Shown here: piece by piece, positions 45,307-56,778 of the stretch
How the letters are laid out: the number at the start of each line of letters is the position of its first letter
Position numbering within the stretch: position 1 is the stretch's first letter
NCBI GenBank assembly: GCA_002205965.3
Contig: NADL03000771.1
Coordinates: 434,001-498,000, forward strand
DNA length: 64,000 nucleotides
Direction of reading: 5' to 3'
Source: Kappaphycus alvarezii
Lineage: Eukaryota; Rhodophyta; Florideophyceae; Gigartinales; Solieriaceae
The notes under the pieces: generated by a model
The model's database searches: none
The model's input: only the letters and a program-made list of their open reading frames with translations
What the model was told of the DNA's origin: nothing
Made by a program: the position numbers and the translations under genes

Positions 45307-47422
45307 CCCTTCCAAAATGGCTTAATTTTGGCCTTAGTTTAATTGTAGGCAGCGAAACTTGGTGCTCCCGCCAATTATAGATCCCACTGGTTTGGCGCCC
45401 TTCACTTTTCCGCCTCACCGTCTATATCCATATGTTGTACAAACTTTGGTTAAACACAATTAGGAATGGTACCACTCTTAAAAACGCAACTGAAGCACTG
45501 ATGCCTCCCTCAATGCAACTCAAAACGTGGAAGCACACATAAGTGCAGCGTAAGAATCCCACTTGTGTGGCGAACAGATTGAAAGATCTGCATCTGCTGC
45601 ACTTGCGGGCCGACGGCAAATCAAGCATAAGCAACCGCCCGATTTGGAGGAACAACAACGATGTCTTGGACTCAGTGGTGGACACCATGGCAAAATATAT
45701 CCGCACAGGAGACGTCAGGCCTCATTCTAAACAGGCTGCCAATCCTGGTCGCCCGCGCATCTTGTCCGACGACGAAGAAAAGATCATTGTCAACCATTTG
45801 CTATCATTAGCAGAGAGAGCAGCAGCAATCGGCTATGAAGGCCTCTGTTTCATGATTTGAAAGGTAGCAGAAGATGGAAATACTCACCACTGCCGCAGTG
45901 AATTGCCCGTTTATGCTGCTGTCAGGGCATTTCGCGCTCGACATCATGAGCTTACCTTCCGGGCACACGATTCAAAGAATGTCGGTAAGCTTTGGGCTGA
46001 AAACATAGAGCACGCGCAGAATTTCTTTGATATTTTCAAGAATTTGAGAGAACAGAATCCAGGATTGTTACCAATCCGCATAGAATCTGGAACTTTGAAA
46101 AAAGGCTGTGAATGTAATTTACGGAAAAAAGGAAAAGGTGTTCACTTCCTCGGCGAGCAATCGTGGTGGCGACATAAAGTTCAGCACCTCATACGCTTCA
46201 TCTCGGCACATCTCTGCAGTAGTTTTCGTGTCCACCAGTGTCTTTAAACGCAGCCTCTGTTCATTGTGCAAGTAAAAGAAATCAGCGACGGTGGTTCAAA
46301 CCAATTACAGGTTTGCCTAAAGATAGCCCGCCGGCAGGAATCTGCGAACAGTTTGGAAATGTTTACTGTTTTCCTTGGGACACTTCTATTATGCAGATGA
46401 ATGAAAACAGCTCAATGGAGATTCTCTCATGGAAGTTGTTGTCAAATACATTTCAAAAGTACGCTCAACGCATGGTCGGGAACGAGTCCACTCTGCTGAC
46501 AATGGATGGTCATGCTTCCGGCAACGGTGTTGCATGATTAGAAGAATGCCGTCGCAAAAAATAATTGCTGTGCTCTCCCATCGCCTATATCTCACAGTTT
46601 CTACAGCAATGTGACGAAGCAATCTACAAAAATTTTAAAACAGCAGGGCGCGAGCGGCGGGGTTAGTTCTGCGCGCAATTCACATATGATCATCGACAGG
46701 TTGCCTTTAATTTGGCTCGCGTTGTGTACTGTTTTGAGCAAGTCAATGCCCATGGTATTACGTCCAGCTTTGTCGCGACCGGTCTTTTTCAGTTGCACCC
46801 TGAGTTTGGCAGCAATTTTCGAAAATTGTAGAATACGCCAGAGTGTCGGGGAGCGTCAAAGCGATGCTGAAACTTAGTGCAAATTGCAAATTATACTTGC
46901 TAATGCAACTGGACCGACAACCGCTTTTCCCGAAATTGCCGTAATTCTCCCGTAGTTTGTCACCGTGGGCGAAATTGTGCGCAGCTGTGACTCATCTTCT
47001 GCTTGACCTTTTCCAACATAAGTAATTAATCATCCCCGTCCAGCTCTTGTACTGCACCGACCGCTACCACCTGACGAATTTTTGACTTCTGCCGAGACGT
47101 TTCAGTGCAGGGGTGATGCACTTTTTGAAAAAACTGGAAAAGCAGGCTGTAGGAAGACTACTGTCAGATTGAGTTTGTCGTGCGTTCCGTCGTGCGTGCT
47201 TACAACTAAGCAAATAGCGGAAAATAGAGTGTTCCGGATGGTAGTGTCGAAAATGGATTTGTGCGAGAACCAGAAGTCTAATATCCAATAAATGAATGTC
47301 AATGAACACCGCCTTTCAGCGCCAAATCGAGTAGCGTGATTTCTTTTCAGATTGAACTGTTTTTTCTTAATTTTACTGAATTGCGAAGCTCAGGTGCCTA
47401 TACCTTAGCCCCCCGGGAAGGG
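45307..47422 (+). mobile_element. Tc1/mariner-pogo-type DNA transposon, inactive
   Basis: The element holds a decayed DDE_1-family transposase. The frame 45543-45860 has 'RPRILSDDEEKIIVNHLLSL', a helix-turn-helix region. 45903-46247 has 'RARHHELTFRAHDSKNVGKL' and 'EHAQNFFDIF'. Then 46238-46537 has 'ENSSMEILSWKLL' and 'STLLTMDGHASGNGVA', where the Asp of MDGH fits the second catalytic residue. Beyond it other frames give 'HTSQFLQQCDEAIYKNFK' and 'GLFQLHPEFGSNFRK'. The candidate ends are inverted: CCCTTCC-x5-GGCT on the left and its complement on the right, each flanked by TA (45305-45306, 47423-47424). The usual TIR is longer and cleaner, so the boundaries are tentative. Confidence 0.7.
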
Positions 47423-47597
47423 TACAGTGCAGTAAGAGATACATTATATTTTCTAAAATGCTCTCGTTCTTAGATGTGTACTATAAATTGAAACTGGGAT
47501 CGCGTCGTCGGCTGACTCGTGCTAATTCCTAATAAATAAAAAGGAAAAATTAATCTATATTCGGGACACTGCAGCATACGAGGACCAAAACTAAAAT

Positions 47598-48607
47598 TCA
47601 AATCAAATTCATGAATGGAATGCCCTTATTGGACGGGTTGAGAGTATGTTTTTGGGATGGAACGCTTTTTTTCCACCTACCGCGCTGAGATAAAATGTTC
47701 TGCTCATCTTCACCCAGCCCATTGAGTTCTAGAAAATTTATCCAAAGCCCCGGTAGATCATATTGCTCCATAAGTCTTGAGAGCATTCCATCATTCTTAC
47801 GACATATATCGTCATCCTTTGAGGCGAAGAAGAACAATTGGGTATAAACAGCGGGGTTCATCTTTTTACCTTCTCGAACGTCTTCGGTTGGTGATGAAAT
47901 GATCTCAATAATGTTTTTGAATGTAAAACTGCAGCGTTTCTGCTTCATTTGAATGAACATTGAGCGGATGAACAAGGTGAAAAAAGTGTAGGTTGGTTCA
48001 CTCTCGTGGAGGGTTGTCCGGGCAGCGGCTGGAAAATGTACGCGATGACGGATACCGCGCGATAGAAACCATAGGGACTAGTATCAGGTGGAATACCTAC
48101 AGTAAAATAAAATTTCTGCTAAGAAAGTAGGTGGCGCTAGGGTGGAAGGGTGCTTGCCTTTTACTTCATAAGTACCTTACGGAATTCACAGTGACATATC
48201 TGAGAGTTCTTCTCGTAGCCCGATAGGGCTCTACCGCGAACCTTAGCGTTCTTACACAGGCCGGTACCTATTTCCAAAATATAAGTACGCATTAAACTAG
48301 AAATAATCACGTTACAGTACAGTAACATTATTACACTAGTACAAATGCCGTATGACCCATACGACACACTGCACAAAGACTTTAACTTCTGGCTGACAGT
48401 CAAATACATCTTAAATTCTCTAAATAGATCCACTTGACTGCCTTCATCCAATCTCGTAATGAATACGTTCTTTCCTCGAATATAGGTACATTTCCGTATC
48501 TCTGATGATAATACCCATCCGAGGTACACATGAAACCCAGATTCAAACTTAAATCCAAGCGGATCTTTTCCGATACCAGCGTCACTTCTCACTATTGCAA
48601 TAGTCAC
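47598..48607 (-). other. Two adjacent unassigned ORFs on the minus strand
   Basis: 48607-48161 (148 codons) begins 'MTIAIVRSDAGIGKDPLGFK'. 47975-47598 (125 codons) contains 'YDLPGLWINFLELNGLGEDE' and 'NPAVYTQLFFFASKDDDICR'. Both have protein-like composition for an AT-rich region and could be exons or fragments of one gene read right to left. I recognise neither. TACAGTACAGTAA lies within the first at about 48315. Confidence 0.25.
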
Positions 48608-51600
48608 ATTTCTCCGTTACTGCCGCTGCCGAGTCAATACATTCGCCTTAATTTGCCTAAACAGAACAATACATCTCACAGTTGCATTTATTTATAATGA
48701 ATCTCACTATTAAATCAACCGGCAGATATTTATGAAAGAGATTTAGGAGATACTGTTCATTGCAAAAATACAAAAAAAACACCCCTTTTTTGTCCCGATA
48801 CACAGAGCTTTCAAGTCAGCCATTCCAGCTACCAAATTACTACATATTAAACCGCAGCACTGTACAGTACAATATACTGTATAACGAATGCTACTGAGTC
48901 GTTTTTAAACATCCTAAACGGCTAATTTGAAGAATTGGAAAGTAAGTGCGGGTTAAAGGACTTTGATCAGCGGATATATCTTCCAAGTGTAAAACATTCT
49001 ATCCTTTTCCGCCTTTGATCAGCTGCAAGGCACCTAGTTCAGCTCAGAAAAATTGCTGCGTGGGATCTTTGCTTCGGACTCCGGATTTGAACGACTTTAA
49101 TAATACTGTAGCCCTCTATCCCTCTTCTACTAGAGCTGTAGCACTTCATCTAACTCAAGGCACAGGCAAGGCTAAGGTTAAGGAAATTACCTTAGCCTTT
49201 TACTATTCATTCACTATCGTCGGCCATCACCAGCTGTGTACTACTAGCTCCTGTGTAGTCCAGCTGTATGCATCTTTTAGTGACCTGTGCGGGCCCAACA
49301 ATTTCGCTTAGAACTTCCGCTCGGCCTTCTTTTATCTAGCGGAGCCTAGCATCATTCTTGCTTATTCCTACACTGTATCTCCGGGCTCCAGACTAATCAG
49401 TATTCGCGTACTCAGGAAGATTCTAGTGGCTTAAGTAACTTCTAGGATACTACTGTCCAAAAGACAAGCAAATGTACTCATGGGTACAAACAATTGCCCG
49501 AAAATATGCAGTTTTTTTTATTGAAATTATGGAACTGTACGCTGCACCCTTGAGTATTGGCATCCGCTCACTTTAGAAAATTTGTCTCACCCTCCTTCAC
49601 AACAATAGATGTGGCCTAATGGGCCGCAAATATCCCATGGAAGAAGAAATCGTGAGTCCAACTCGCTGCATTATACAAGAGAGCAAGAGCTTCCTTCGAG
49701 GACGTCGACAGTTCTATTACAGCTGCTAACGCAGCTTGCCTTAGCAGTCCCACTTTATCATGACTGATGTATAGGACCTATGTGGTCATTTCTACTACTT
49801 CTAAGACGTCTCTTGTCAGTAGAATAAGGATCTGGTAGCGTGGTGGAGCTCGAGATGGTTAGGTCGCAACCTGCGAGGGACCACCAAACGAAAGGATGAG
49901 AGAAACACAAGGATGAGTTTGGCTCAATCTCAGGGCGAGCTTTTCGTACCGCGTTTAGGGTAGATACTCCATGTCTATGACGGCACGATAAACACAAAAA
50001 GAGTAGAACCTTCTGAGCAAAACATGAAAGTAAAAATTTATTAGTAAAAGAGTACTGGTACTCCGTAAGGATCAAAATGCTGCACTTTACTTGGCGGGGA
50101 CCAAGACGAAGATTGCAGCTAAATATCTGCTAAGTCCGCCTGAAGTGTGACTAGTCCGGGTCTCAGACCCTTATGGTTTGATTCACATTGGCACCAATTT
50201 CTATTCATTACAATAGGCATTACAATATACCCATCACTGTACACTGCCAACAGTGCTCTAACTACCGCACGTATTCCTTACCTAAATGAAATTTACAATA
50301 TTAATATATCCATGTCACGTGTATTGCTATGCGCATCATGGTTTCAAGATACTGTGTGGGTGTCCGTCATATCCATCTTTTAAACCAATAATGCGCACTG
50401 TCTGTAATCATTCCTACCACTACCATACAGTGAGCGGAGGGGTCAATTCATTTATCACTCATAAGGGTAATAACGCTATAGGTAAGTACGCTAATTCTGT
50501 GATTAGAACGATGCGGGTCAGAAATGTAGGTTGCTATGGTAAAAGACTCAATTTTTTCAATTTTACTCAATCTGCCACAAAAATTGTAGAGCAAGTAAAA
50601 GTCACTATTGAGTAGTGTAAAGCATAATCTAATTATGAAAATTGTACATCTAGCGAAATTGATTTTGGAAACAGTTACGTCTTGCTTTTAAACGACATAG
50701 CCAAACCTCTTTGTCAGCTTTAAGCTATCAAAGCATAGAATTTTGGACTTCTTTCATATTATGAAACACTCCATTGACTCTTTTTCCCCATCTCACTGTA
50801 GGCACCAATTAAATTACATTTTCGAAGGATAATGAGGGAGTAGAGTGCTTCGGGAAAGTTCATTTCATACCTGCGGAGGCGAATACCATCAATTGAATTG
50901 TCAGTGAGTTGCTCTGCAAGTTTTGCACAAATCTTTTTCAAGAAATGCAACTTCTTGAACCATGAAGGCTTTTTATAGCAGCCATTAGTCAACGACATAA
51001 TTTGAAAGCAAGGATTATTAAAGACCAATCGTTGACTTCTACTTTCTTCTCTAGGCCAAGATTAGTGTAGCTGCCTTGCGACATGTGCCATGCTGGCATT
51101 CGCCAGGTACTACGCTGGCACAATCCCGATCGGCCAATTAACATCCTCCATACATCGTGCCCACAAGATCCGATAATTGTTTTATTCAAATTCACATCAC
51201 CCTTCCATTTCTTTTAATTCTATTGGAAAGCATGTACTTTCCCGGTACTTGTTTCATTTAGGTAATTTATACTTTACACTTATTCCATTTCTACAGAAAA
51301 CTGGACCTGCCAGGCTTATCCAAGTCAGGTAGGGAAGCATCCTTCCAAGCCATATACCGTCTCCGTACTCACTGCATCCACTCTCAGTTCAGCCCGACGA
51401 CAAGTGCCCTTCACGCCGCACAAGCCTTCAAGCTGTCGCGTCATCGCTTCGCCGCGCTACCGTCACGATCATTCTTGCGCCGGTCATCTGAACCGACACG
51501 CAACTATCATCCTGTCCGCATCTGTTATTTCTGTCAATCTGGAGAAAACTTCTAGAGCTGTAATTTCCATTTCGAAAAGCACTGTATCACTTCCAACAGA

Positions 51601-52214
51601 TCTATAACGAGATCTTCTGCTAGGCTCTAACGGAATATATGTTCCATAGGTAATGACATATTATCTTGTGTCTATACCCATCCATTTTTTTAGCCATCAC
51701 AGAGGGATGGGTTTCCGTGCTCTGAATTACCATGCAACTATGATCTCCGCGTCTAAAAGTTCCACCCTTGACAAAAAAGACATTGCAAACTTTCTTTTTC
51801 ATTTCTGACGCCATCTGTAAAACTCAGTCCATACTCGAAAAATACACTTTCAATACCTACAGATGCGAGTCTAGAAACGGCACAATCAAATTGATTTTAA
51901 TGAAACAAATGCATTGTAAGGCGAAGATTACTACAAGTTCCATGAGGGAAATTCGGCTCGTAACAAAGATTGCTGCTGTCAGATTCTGGCGAAAACATAT
52001 CCACATTCAATGCAATGCTACCGACTCCGCAGCATGCAGTCTTGATTTCACATCTATTTTCAATATATCAATGCATGGAAACTTAGTTTGGGAGTCCTTA
52101 TTACATCTACTTACCCTCATTCCTTTCCAACGTGCCATCCTTTCATCCTCGCAAATTCTCTCTGATGTTTAAACACTAGACCTCGATGCTGCTCAACGGC
52201 GTCCACTACTCTGC
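48608..52214. other. Transposon debris, mostly unassigned
   Basis: Small frames only. 51310-51560 on the plus strand reads 'LPGLSKSGREASFQAIYRLR' and then 'VRICYFCQSGENF', possibly the end of a gag with half a zinc knuckle. AAGGCTAAGGT (49168-49178) and ACCTTAGCCTT (49189-49199) form a perfect 11-bp stem with a 10-nt loop. GCACTGTACAGTAC occurs near 48859. I see no clear gene; frames such as 50075-49758 and 51768-52172 are not convincing. Confidence 0.25.
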
Positions 52215-52702
52215 TGACTTGATACCATCTTCTGTCAGTGATTTCAGGGTCCTTGTAGCTGCTTAATTAAATACAAGAGATAAATGCTTCGAAACGGTTC
52301 CTCGAAATTATTTTTCCAAGCATCTCCAATGGAATATCTTTGGATGTTAATTTTTTTACTCCAAAAAACCGTCTGCTCGTGAATTCAAATCCGCGTAGAA
52401 ATATGTGAATACCAAAAAAGTTTTAATTTAACCATTTGTTGCAGTTATATGCCCACTATGACTTGATACCATCTTCTGTCAGTGATTTCAGGGTCCTTGT
52501 AGCTGCTTAATTAAATACAAGAGATAAATGCTTCGAAACGGTTCCTCGAAATTATTTTTCCAAGCATCTCCAATGGAATATCTTTGGATGTTAATTTTTT
52601 TACTCCAAAAAACCGTCTGCTCGTGAATTCAAATCCGCGTAGAAATATGTGAATACCAAAAAAGTTTTAATTTAACCATTTGTTGCAGTTATATGCCCAC
52701 TA
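52215..52702. repeat. Exact 2 x 244-bp tandem duplication
   Basis: 52215-52458 and 52459-52702 read identically by eye over their full length, from TGACTTGATACCATC to TATATGCCCACTA. The unit has no ORF of note. Perfect identity in a region of decayed sequence implies a very recent duplication or an assembly artefact. Confidence 0.9.
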
Positions 52703-53779
52703 TGAACGACTATCCGGATTTTAAGTCCGTTAACTGTTGGAAAGTGGTCCATAGTAAGTATAAAAAGGAATAACAGTACAAATTCTTCTTATACCTTCCA
52801 TGACCTCAAATATATGAGTGCCTTGCTGGATTGAGAAACTTCTGCGGCTGATATTCCTCTATCCATTCAAAGTGATTATTAATTCCTGATTAGTCCAATT
52901 TTTCCATGCTTTTGTTTTCATACCCGTCCTATTCCGTCCATCCCATTGACTTCTTAGTTTTTTTTCTGAATTTTGACGGTTCTGAATCTCGATCCCAGCG
53001 TCGTATGTTTTCATTTCATCGGACATTACTGTGTAACCTGCAGATACTTCTCTCGGTTTGATGGTGAAAAGTTTCAAGCTGCTACGCTTTAACCCATCCT
53101 AAGTGGAACAATCCACCATGACCGAGGAATGATTTCTTTCAATGGATTATCAACTTGGATGCCGATCAGAGATCCATTGGCACGCAGTATTCTCCATAGA
53201 GAACTAAACTTACACTCATCTGTGTTGTAACTAGGGTTGCACGAGTATTGAAATGGTTTCCGTGCTTTCACGGGAGCCACTTGAATTCGTGATCTTTGGT
53301 CAAAATTCTCGGTGTCAAAAAACTTTTGTGGTTGAGTGAGTAGTCAGCTGCAACATCTGACTTCTCCATATTTTACTATCTATGTTGTAATGTGGGGTGC
53401 TTTATTATCTTAAAGATATGGTCTGTTGTGGCCCGGAACATCCTAAAGGGTGACCAGTAGTACCTCCAAGTGGTATAAGAAACAGGAAAAGGCTGATGGT
53501 GCCATTCTGTAAATTTTTGCATAAAATATGGCCATTAGAATCATGTTCTCATATGCATATATTTGGACTCATAACAATTGTCCTCACTGCACTGCAGTCG
53601 TTTGGGAAACCGTACAGTATACATTCATAAACATCGCTGTCAACACATTAAAAGATTCCCCCCGTCAACAGCCAGTGAAAATCATTGGCACAGTGCTGAC
53701 CAACATTTAGCGCACCCACTTTCACTCATTCAAAAACATTACAGCAAAGCAACCATAAAGCATATTACGTATGGCAAAC
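52703..53779. other. Unassigned tract with two short minus-strand frames
   Basis: 53280-53089 ('SSLWRILRANGSLIGIQVDN') and 53077-52859 ('YTVMSDEMKTYDAGIEIQNR') are adjacent minus-strand frames that may be one broken ORF. They could come from a transposon; no motif is decisive. Confidence 0.25.
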
Positions 53780-53783
53780 TACT

Positions 53784-53996
53784 TGAAATGCTTGTTTTCG
53801 TTTATTCTGCGTCTCTCCTTTTTTTGCGGGAGCGGAACCTACCTTCTCTTCCCCCGTACTCCGGCAGCCCTCTCGTCTTCTTATAATGGCGGCCGGTGCG
53901 GTTTTCCTACTCGCGAAACAAGCAAGTACAGTGTACACTACCACTGTACACTGTACGGGCCCACTTACCGCTCGTACAGTGTACAGAAGTACTGTA
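53784..53996 (-). repeat. 3' LTR of the gag-only retrotransposon
   Basis: 213 bp, starting TGAAATGCTTG on the plus strand and ending ..GTACTGTA. It matches 54949-55162 with about a dozen or so differences visible by eye. The right part is packed with TACAGTGTACA-type motifs. The outer 4 bp TACT (53780-53783) repeats at 55163-55166. Just inside lies a purine-rich tract (minus strand, GGAGGAAGATGAAAAGG, about 54023-54007), as expected before a 3' LTR. Confidence 0.8.
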
Positions 53997-54925
53997 CGAC
54001 GACCTTTTCATCTTCCTCCGCCTTCGTCATTTTCAATTCTTCTCCAGACTCAGACCGGACCCTAGTAACTCCTCCTCGCTGATCATCACCACGAGGGTTC
54101 TTGGACCCGCATGTTGCTTCCGAATGTCCTCTGCTCCCACAAATTGTACAGCGCGTATCTTTATGCGGATTATGCGGGCAACGGCTCGCTGCGTGGCCTT
54201 TCAGGTTGCAATAGCTGCAAAAGTAATCTGCATCCGTCTTCACTGGCGGCGTCGTTCTGTCGAATTGCTTCTTCATGAGCAACGGTAGTTCAGCAAATTG
54301 GTCGGCCAACTTATCCATCTTATTTTCCAGATACTGAGGACTGCGAGCATCCGGCCTTTGCAGGATCTTCTTCAGCGCTTCACTCGGCCATGCTCCTTGA
54401 TATTTTTCTCCGTAGAACGTCTTTTTCCACTTACGAAGTCCTAGATTGCCCTCTTGAGCCCCTTATAGTCCGAATAGGCTCTAAAAGTTACGAACTGCGC
54501 CATGTCTTGATTTTCTGCCACTGCTTTCCGAAGCAGGCCGAACAAGGCGGTATCTTTGAATCCAACTCTCTTGTATAGAGCGTGCAACTGCGCCAGGGAG
54601 CCCGTTAGATCTTTCGGGTCCAACCTAGCGGTGATAGACTTCTGCAATTCTTCTTCCGGCTTCGGGTCTTCCCAAACTCCTCGATGAGCTTGGCCTTAAA
54701 GATCTAATAGTCCTTTGCCTCCTCCACCAACGCCCCGTCTTTCGCGAGAGCCTCGTAGTAACGCTCAAACGCCGCGCCCCCAAGATGGCCAACGATCTGG
54801 AGCGCCTCTTCCTCGTCGCTTTTCCCGCGCATGACTACATTCTTGTACGCGAAAAGGAAGCGCGCGACGTCGGAAGGGGAACTGTTGAAGGAAACGTGGG
54901 GTCTCGGGGAATCGTTCATGTTCAT
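53997..54925 (-). pseudogene. Gag with two CCHC zinc knuckles (gag-only element)
   Basis: From ATG 54925 the minus strand reads 'MNMNDSPRPHVSFNSSPSDV' and 'FLFAYKNVVMRGKSDEEEAL', a gypsy-like gag N-terminal part. A TAG near 54713 and a shift near 54660 interrupt it. The frame 54647-54441 continues with 'LTGSLAQLHALYKRVGFKDT', a second shift near 54430 follows, and 54318-53965 ends it with 'FCSYCNLKGHAASRCPH' and 'RCTICGSRGHSEATCGS'. These are two perfect C-x2-C-x4-H-x4-C knuckles of a nucleic-acid-binding nucleocapsid. Full length would be about 320 residues. No protease, RT or integrase lies between the LTRs, so the element must have depended on another element's pol. Confidence 0.8.
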
Positions 54926-54930
54926 AGTCG

Positions 54931-54948
54931 ACCTTGAATGCGGTACCA
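54931..54948 (-). other. Primer-binding site of the gag-only element
   Basis: Directly inside the 5' LTR the minus strand reads TGGTACCGCATTCAAGGT. A TGG immediately after the CA of an LTR is the standard start of a tRNA primer-binding site, pairing with the CCA end of a tRNA. I cannot name the tRNA. Confidence 0.65.
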
Positions 54949-55162
54949 TGAAATGCTTGTTTCCGTTTATTCTGAGTCCCTCCTTTTTTTGCGGCCAAGC
55001 GGAACCTACCTTCTCTTCCCCCGTACTCCTGCAGCCCTCTCGTCCTTTTATAGGGGCGGTCGGTGCGGGGTTTATACTCGCCAAACGTGCAAGTACAGTG
55101 TACCCTACAACTGTACACTGTACGGCCCACTTCCCGCTCGTACAGTGTACAGTAGTACTGCA
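54949..55162 (-). repeat. 5' LTR of the gag-only retrotransposon
   Basis: 214 bp. On the minus strand it starts TGCAGTACTACTG and ends AAGCATTTCA, i.e. TG...CA. The partner is 53784-53996. Inside it, TATAAAAG on the minus strand (about 55058-55051) is a good TATA box for the gag transcript. The upstream half is built from TACAGTGTACA-like palindromes. Confidence 0.8.
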
Positions 55163-55224
55163 TACTGAACGAGCACACCGGGCCAATCAACTAGCGATTC
55201 TGACCGTCGCGCGACACAAAAATC

Positions 55225-55277
55225 GTGCGACACTACTGTACAGAAACTACTGTACAGAATGTACAGTACTGTACATT
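55225..55277. repeat. 20-bp perfect palindrome AATGTACAGTACTGTACATT and flanking half-sites
   Basis: AATGTACAGTACTGTACATT (55258-55277) is its own reverse complement. CTACTGTACAGAA occurs twice just before it. A one-mismatch version lies at 9991-10010. It lies about 370 bp upstream of the decayed transporter gene. Confidence 0.75.
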
Positions 55278-55642
55278 CACAACCGCACATGTGCCAAATT
55301 GGCACAGCGAGTGGACAAATCGCTCTGAAATGTAAAGAATTTACATATAAATTTGATGATGGCAATGATGATGAGGTCAGATTGGAGAGGTCAGCGGTAG
55401 CTGTTGATTATTATCTGAACAACCCATTACAGTGAATATTACATGTTGCAATGGCAAATTCGACAAAGTGACCTGTAGTAAAGGTCAACTAACACCGTGT
55501 AGTAATCAGTAACATTTCCCATGTGACTCCCTAAGACATTGCTTATTCGCATTGTTTTGCTGTAATGCTGGCATATGGCATAGCAACTCGCACGCAGTGC
55601 GATTACAGGTTGTGTCCGTCTCTCCCACCTCAGCGAATCAGC

Positions 55643-56778
55643 ATGCCACTGGTCATTGTGGCTCAATTCCCCTACCTCCCTGCCAGCTTCTCCATGCCCC
55701 CCCCCGAATGGCTCACACAATCCCCTCCCGAAATTACTGACCCCTCAATCCCTCTCACTCCAACCGAGTCTCAAACGAAAATTCCTCCCTCGCATCGTTC
55801 CCGCCTCCAAAACCAACCCACTATGAACAATCCCAGCCTCGCCTCAATTCCCCCAACGCTTCTGATCTTTTTCTCCTCCATCTTTTTCTCCCTGATGAAC
55901 ACATCCGTCCGTTACACTACTCCCACATAACCTCCCCCGTACTTCTCGCTGCTTTCTCTCGCGGTGTCATTCAATTCTTTACCTCCTCCATAATACTTTT
56001 CCATATTTCACCCCCTCGCCGTCATTCCCATCCCTCATAACACTTTCCCTCCGCGCCCTCTTAGGGTCTCTCTCCATGATTTCAAAATATGTGCTCTGTC
56101 TCACCTTCCCATTACCGTAGCCTCCGCCCTCTTTGCTACAGCCCCTTTTTTTACCACTATTCTTGCGTGCATCTTCCTCCGTGAAAACTTGACCGTCCCG
56201 GATATCATCGCCCTTCTCACCACCTCCCTAGGTGCGTTACTGGTGGCATATTCGACGATGCTGCATTCTTCTCATCAAGCCGTCGAGTTGACCGGAGTTG
56301 CATTTGCCCTACTAGCATCTTGTTTCACCGCAACAGTGTTTGTAATTGTACGCTTCCTGGGACATAAAGTACATTTTATGCATAACGTTTTTGCACTTAG
56401 TATTGGGTGCATGGTTGCCTCCGTTGCCATCGTTGTAATCACGGATGGGGTGCTGGAGTCTATAGGGTTTTCGGAGTGGTACCAGGTTTGGGAATAGAGG
56501 AGTTATTGGGGTTGGTTGGAGTGGGGTTGTTTGCATTTCTGGGTGCAACTTGTTTGAATCGAGGATTGCAATGGATCAGGGCAGGGCGAGCAGCTGTGAT
56601 TCGAACAAGTGATACGCCAATAAACTTTCTGGTTGGGGCGTTATTGTTAGGAGAAATGCCGGTCGCTTGGGGGCAAATATGCGGATGCGTGCTCATTGTG
56701 GCGGGTACTTTGTATGTGTCGTTGAATCGTAATGGACCAGTGCGAGGAAGTGAACTTCGTAATGGTGTCCAGCAATGA
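55643..56778 (+). pseudogene. Decayed SLC35G/EamA-type transporter
   Basis: This is a relative of the transporter at 30 kb, broken in at least four places. In order, different plus-strand frames give 'PTLLIFFSSIFFSLMNTSVR', 'LLAAFSRGVIQFFTSSIILF', 'LRALLGSLSMISKYVLCL', 'ASALFATAPFFTTILACIFL', 'FVIVRFLGHKVHFMHNVFAL' and 'VGALLLGEMPVAWGQICGCV'. These align block by block with the helices of the 30-kb gene, for example 'VRFLGHKVHFMHNVF' against 'VRYLASSVHFITNVF'. The start at 55643 is a guess within the open frame. Divergence between the two is large, so they are old paralogues and not a recent duplication. Confidence 0.65.

Noticed and set aside
49080-49095. GGATTTGAAC, the reverse of a B box
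   Set aside because: No A box lies at tRNA distance on the minus strand.
52190-53280. The tandem duplication as a pair of LTRs
   Set aside because: The two units are directly adjacent with nothing between them, so they cannot be LTRs of one element.
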